From contig NC_088309.1 of assembly GCF_910592395.1 (NCBI RefSeq), positions 28,398,599 through 28,462,598 of the forward strand: a DNA stretch of 64,000 nucleotides, read 5' to 3'. Shown here in pieces: positions 63,850 to 64,000 of this stretch; position 1 is the stretch's first letter, and the number at the start of each line of letters is the position of its first letter. The stretch comes from Lineus longissimus. Lineage: Eukaryota > Nemertea > Pilidiophora > Heteronemertea > Lineidae. The translations under genes were made by a program, and so were the position numbers. The notes under the pieces are model-generated. The model was given only the letters and a program-made list of their open reading frames with translations. It ran no database searches and had not been told where the DNA came from.

Positions 63850-64000
63850 TGGAGACGTAAACAGTGTCAACGCCGTCCGTTTCATGCGTGGAGTGGCACA
63901 GAAGACATACAAACTAAAGACGGCTGGGAAATGTAACAATCGTTGTGTTTCAATCGCTATTGCGCTAACCGACTTTGGCAGAATGAATAAATATTTACTT
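63850..64000 (+). CDS. Possible start of a coding exon running off the window
   Basis: A good acceptor (GCTTTTTGTTGCAG) is followed by a plus-strand frame open to the end of the window, beginning GDVNSVNAVRFMRGVAQKTY when read from 63850 with two bases completing the first codon. The protein is not recognised. About 50 codons without a stop in one frame is weak evidence, and the minus strand is also open here. Confidence 0.15.

Larger units (their letters stand above)
46151..63850. other. Gene-poor 17.7-kb region, probable GPCR intron or intergenic
   Basis: Open frames are at most about 115 codons, scattered on both strands, without domains or convincing splice contexts. I looked specifically for a GPCR TM1-TM2 exon on the minus strand and found none. 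Two degenerate tandem arrays and one C-tract occur within it. Enhancers or non-coding RNAs could be present but cannot be recognised by eye. Confidence 0.6.

Overview
This is nuclear DNA from an invertebrate bilaterian animal. It carries split genes with GT-AG introns, AATAAA polyadenylation signals, intron-borne minisatellites and orthologues of vertebrate genes at near-vertebrate length. A marine lophotrochozoan or basal deuterostome is my best guess; the sequence alone does not settle the phylum. No bacterial, phage, CRISPR or operon-like features were seen.

Layout, left to right. (1) 1-1.4 kb is intergenic and holds a degenerate minisatellite. (2) 1.7-4.84 kb (-) is DNAAF4/DYX1C1, a dynein-arm assembly factor; all 8 coding exons were traced (404 aa). 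(3) 5.07-11.37 kb (+) is SART3, the U4/U6 snRNP recycling factor; all 15 coding exons were traced (938 aa). DNAAF4 and SART3 are head-to-head over a 229-bp promoter holding a CCAAT box and an RFX X-box-like site. (4) 12.9-21.64 kb (-) is SMPD4, a nuclear-envelope/ER neutral sphingomyelinase-family protein; 15 exons were traced and only the extreme N-terminus is missing. One of its introns holds a 23-copy 42/39-bp minisatellite. (5) About 22.1-40.36 kb (+) is a large, unnamed AT-hook/C2H2 zinc-finger protein (about 2,700 aa) encoded almost entirely in one 8-kb exon. An upstream intron contains a 29-copy 60-bp minisatellite. (6) 40.9-42.96 kb (+) is an FBXO39-like F-box protein, 3 exons, 456 aa. 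(7) 43.3-44.3 kb holds an unproven small minus-strand ORF and a MITE-like inverted-repeat element. (8) 45.3-46.15 kb (-) is the 3' coding exon of a class A peptide-type GPCR (TM3 to the C-terminus). (9) 46.15-64 kb has no recognisable gene and is probably GPCR intron or intergenic DNA with a few simple repeats.

The genes are unrelated housekeeping, ciliary and regulatory genes, not a pathway cluster. The two head-to-head pairs (DNAAF4/SART3 and SMPD4/zinc-finger gene) are the main organisational feature. I do not see a convincing previously undescribed system. The best leads are the X-box in the shared DNAAF4/SART3 promoter, PPG-aromatic motifs in the SART3 linker, the unusual TM6 of the GPCR, the paired-finger protein, the MITE, and two codon-multiple minisatellites that simulate long proteins.
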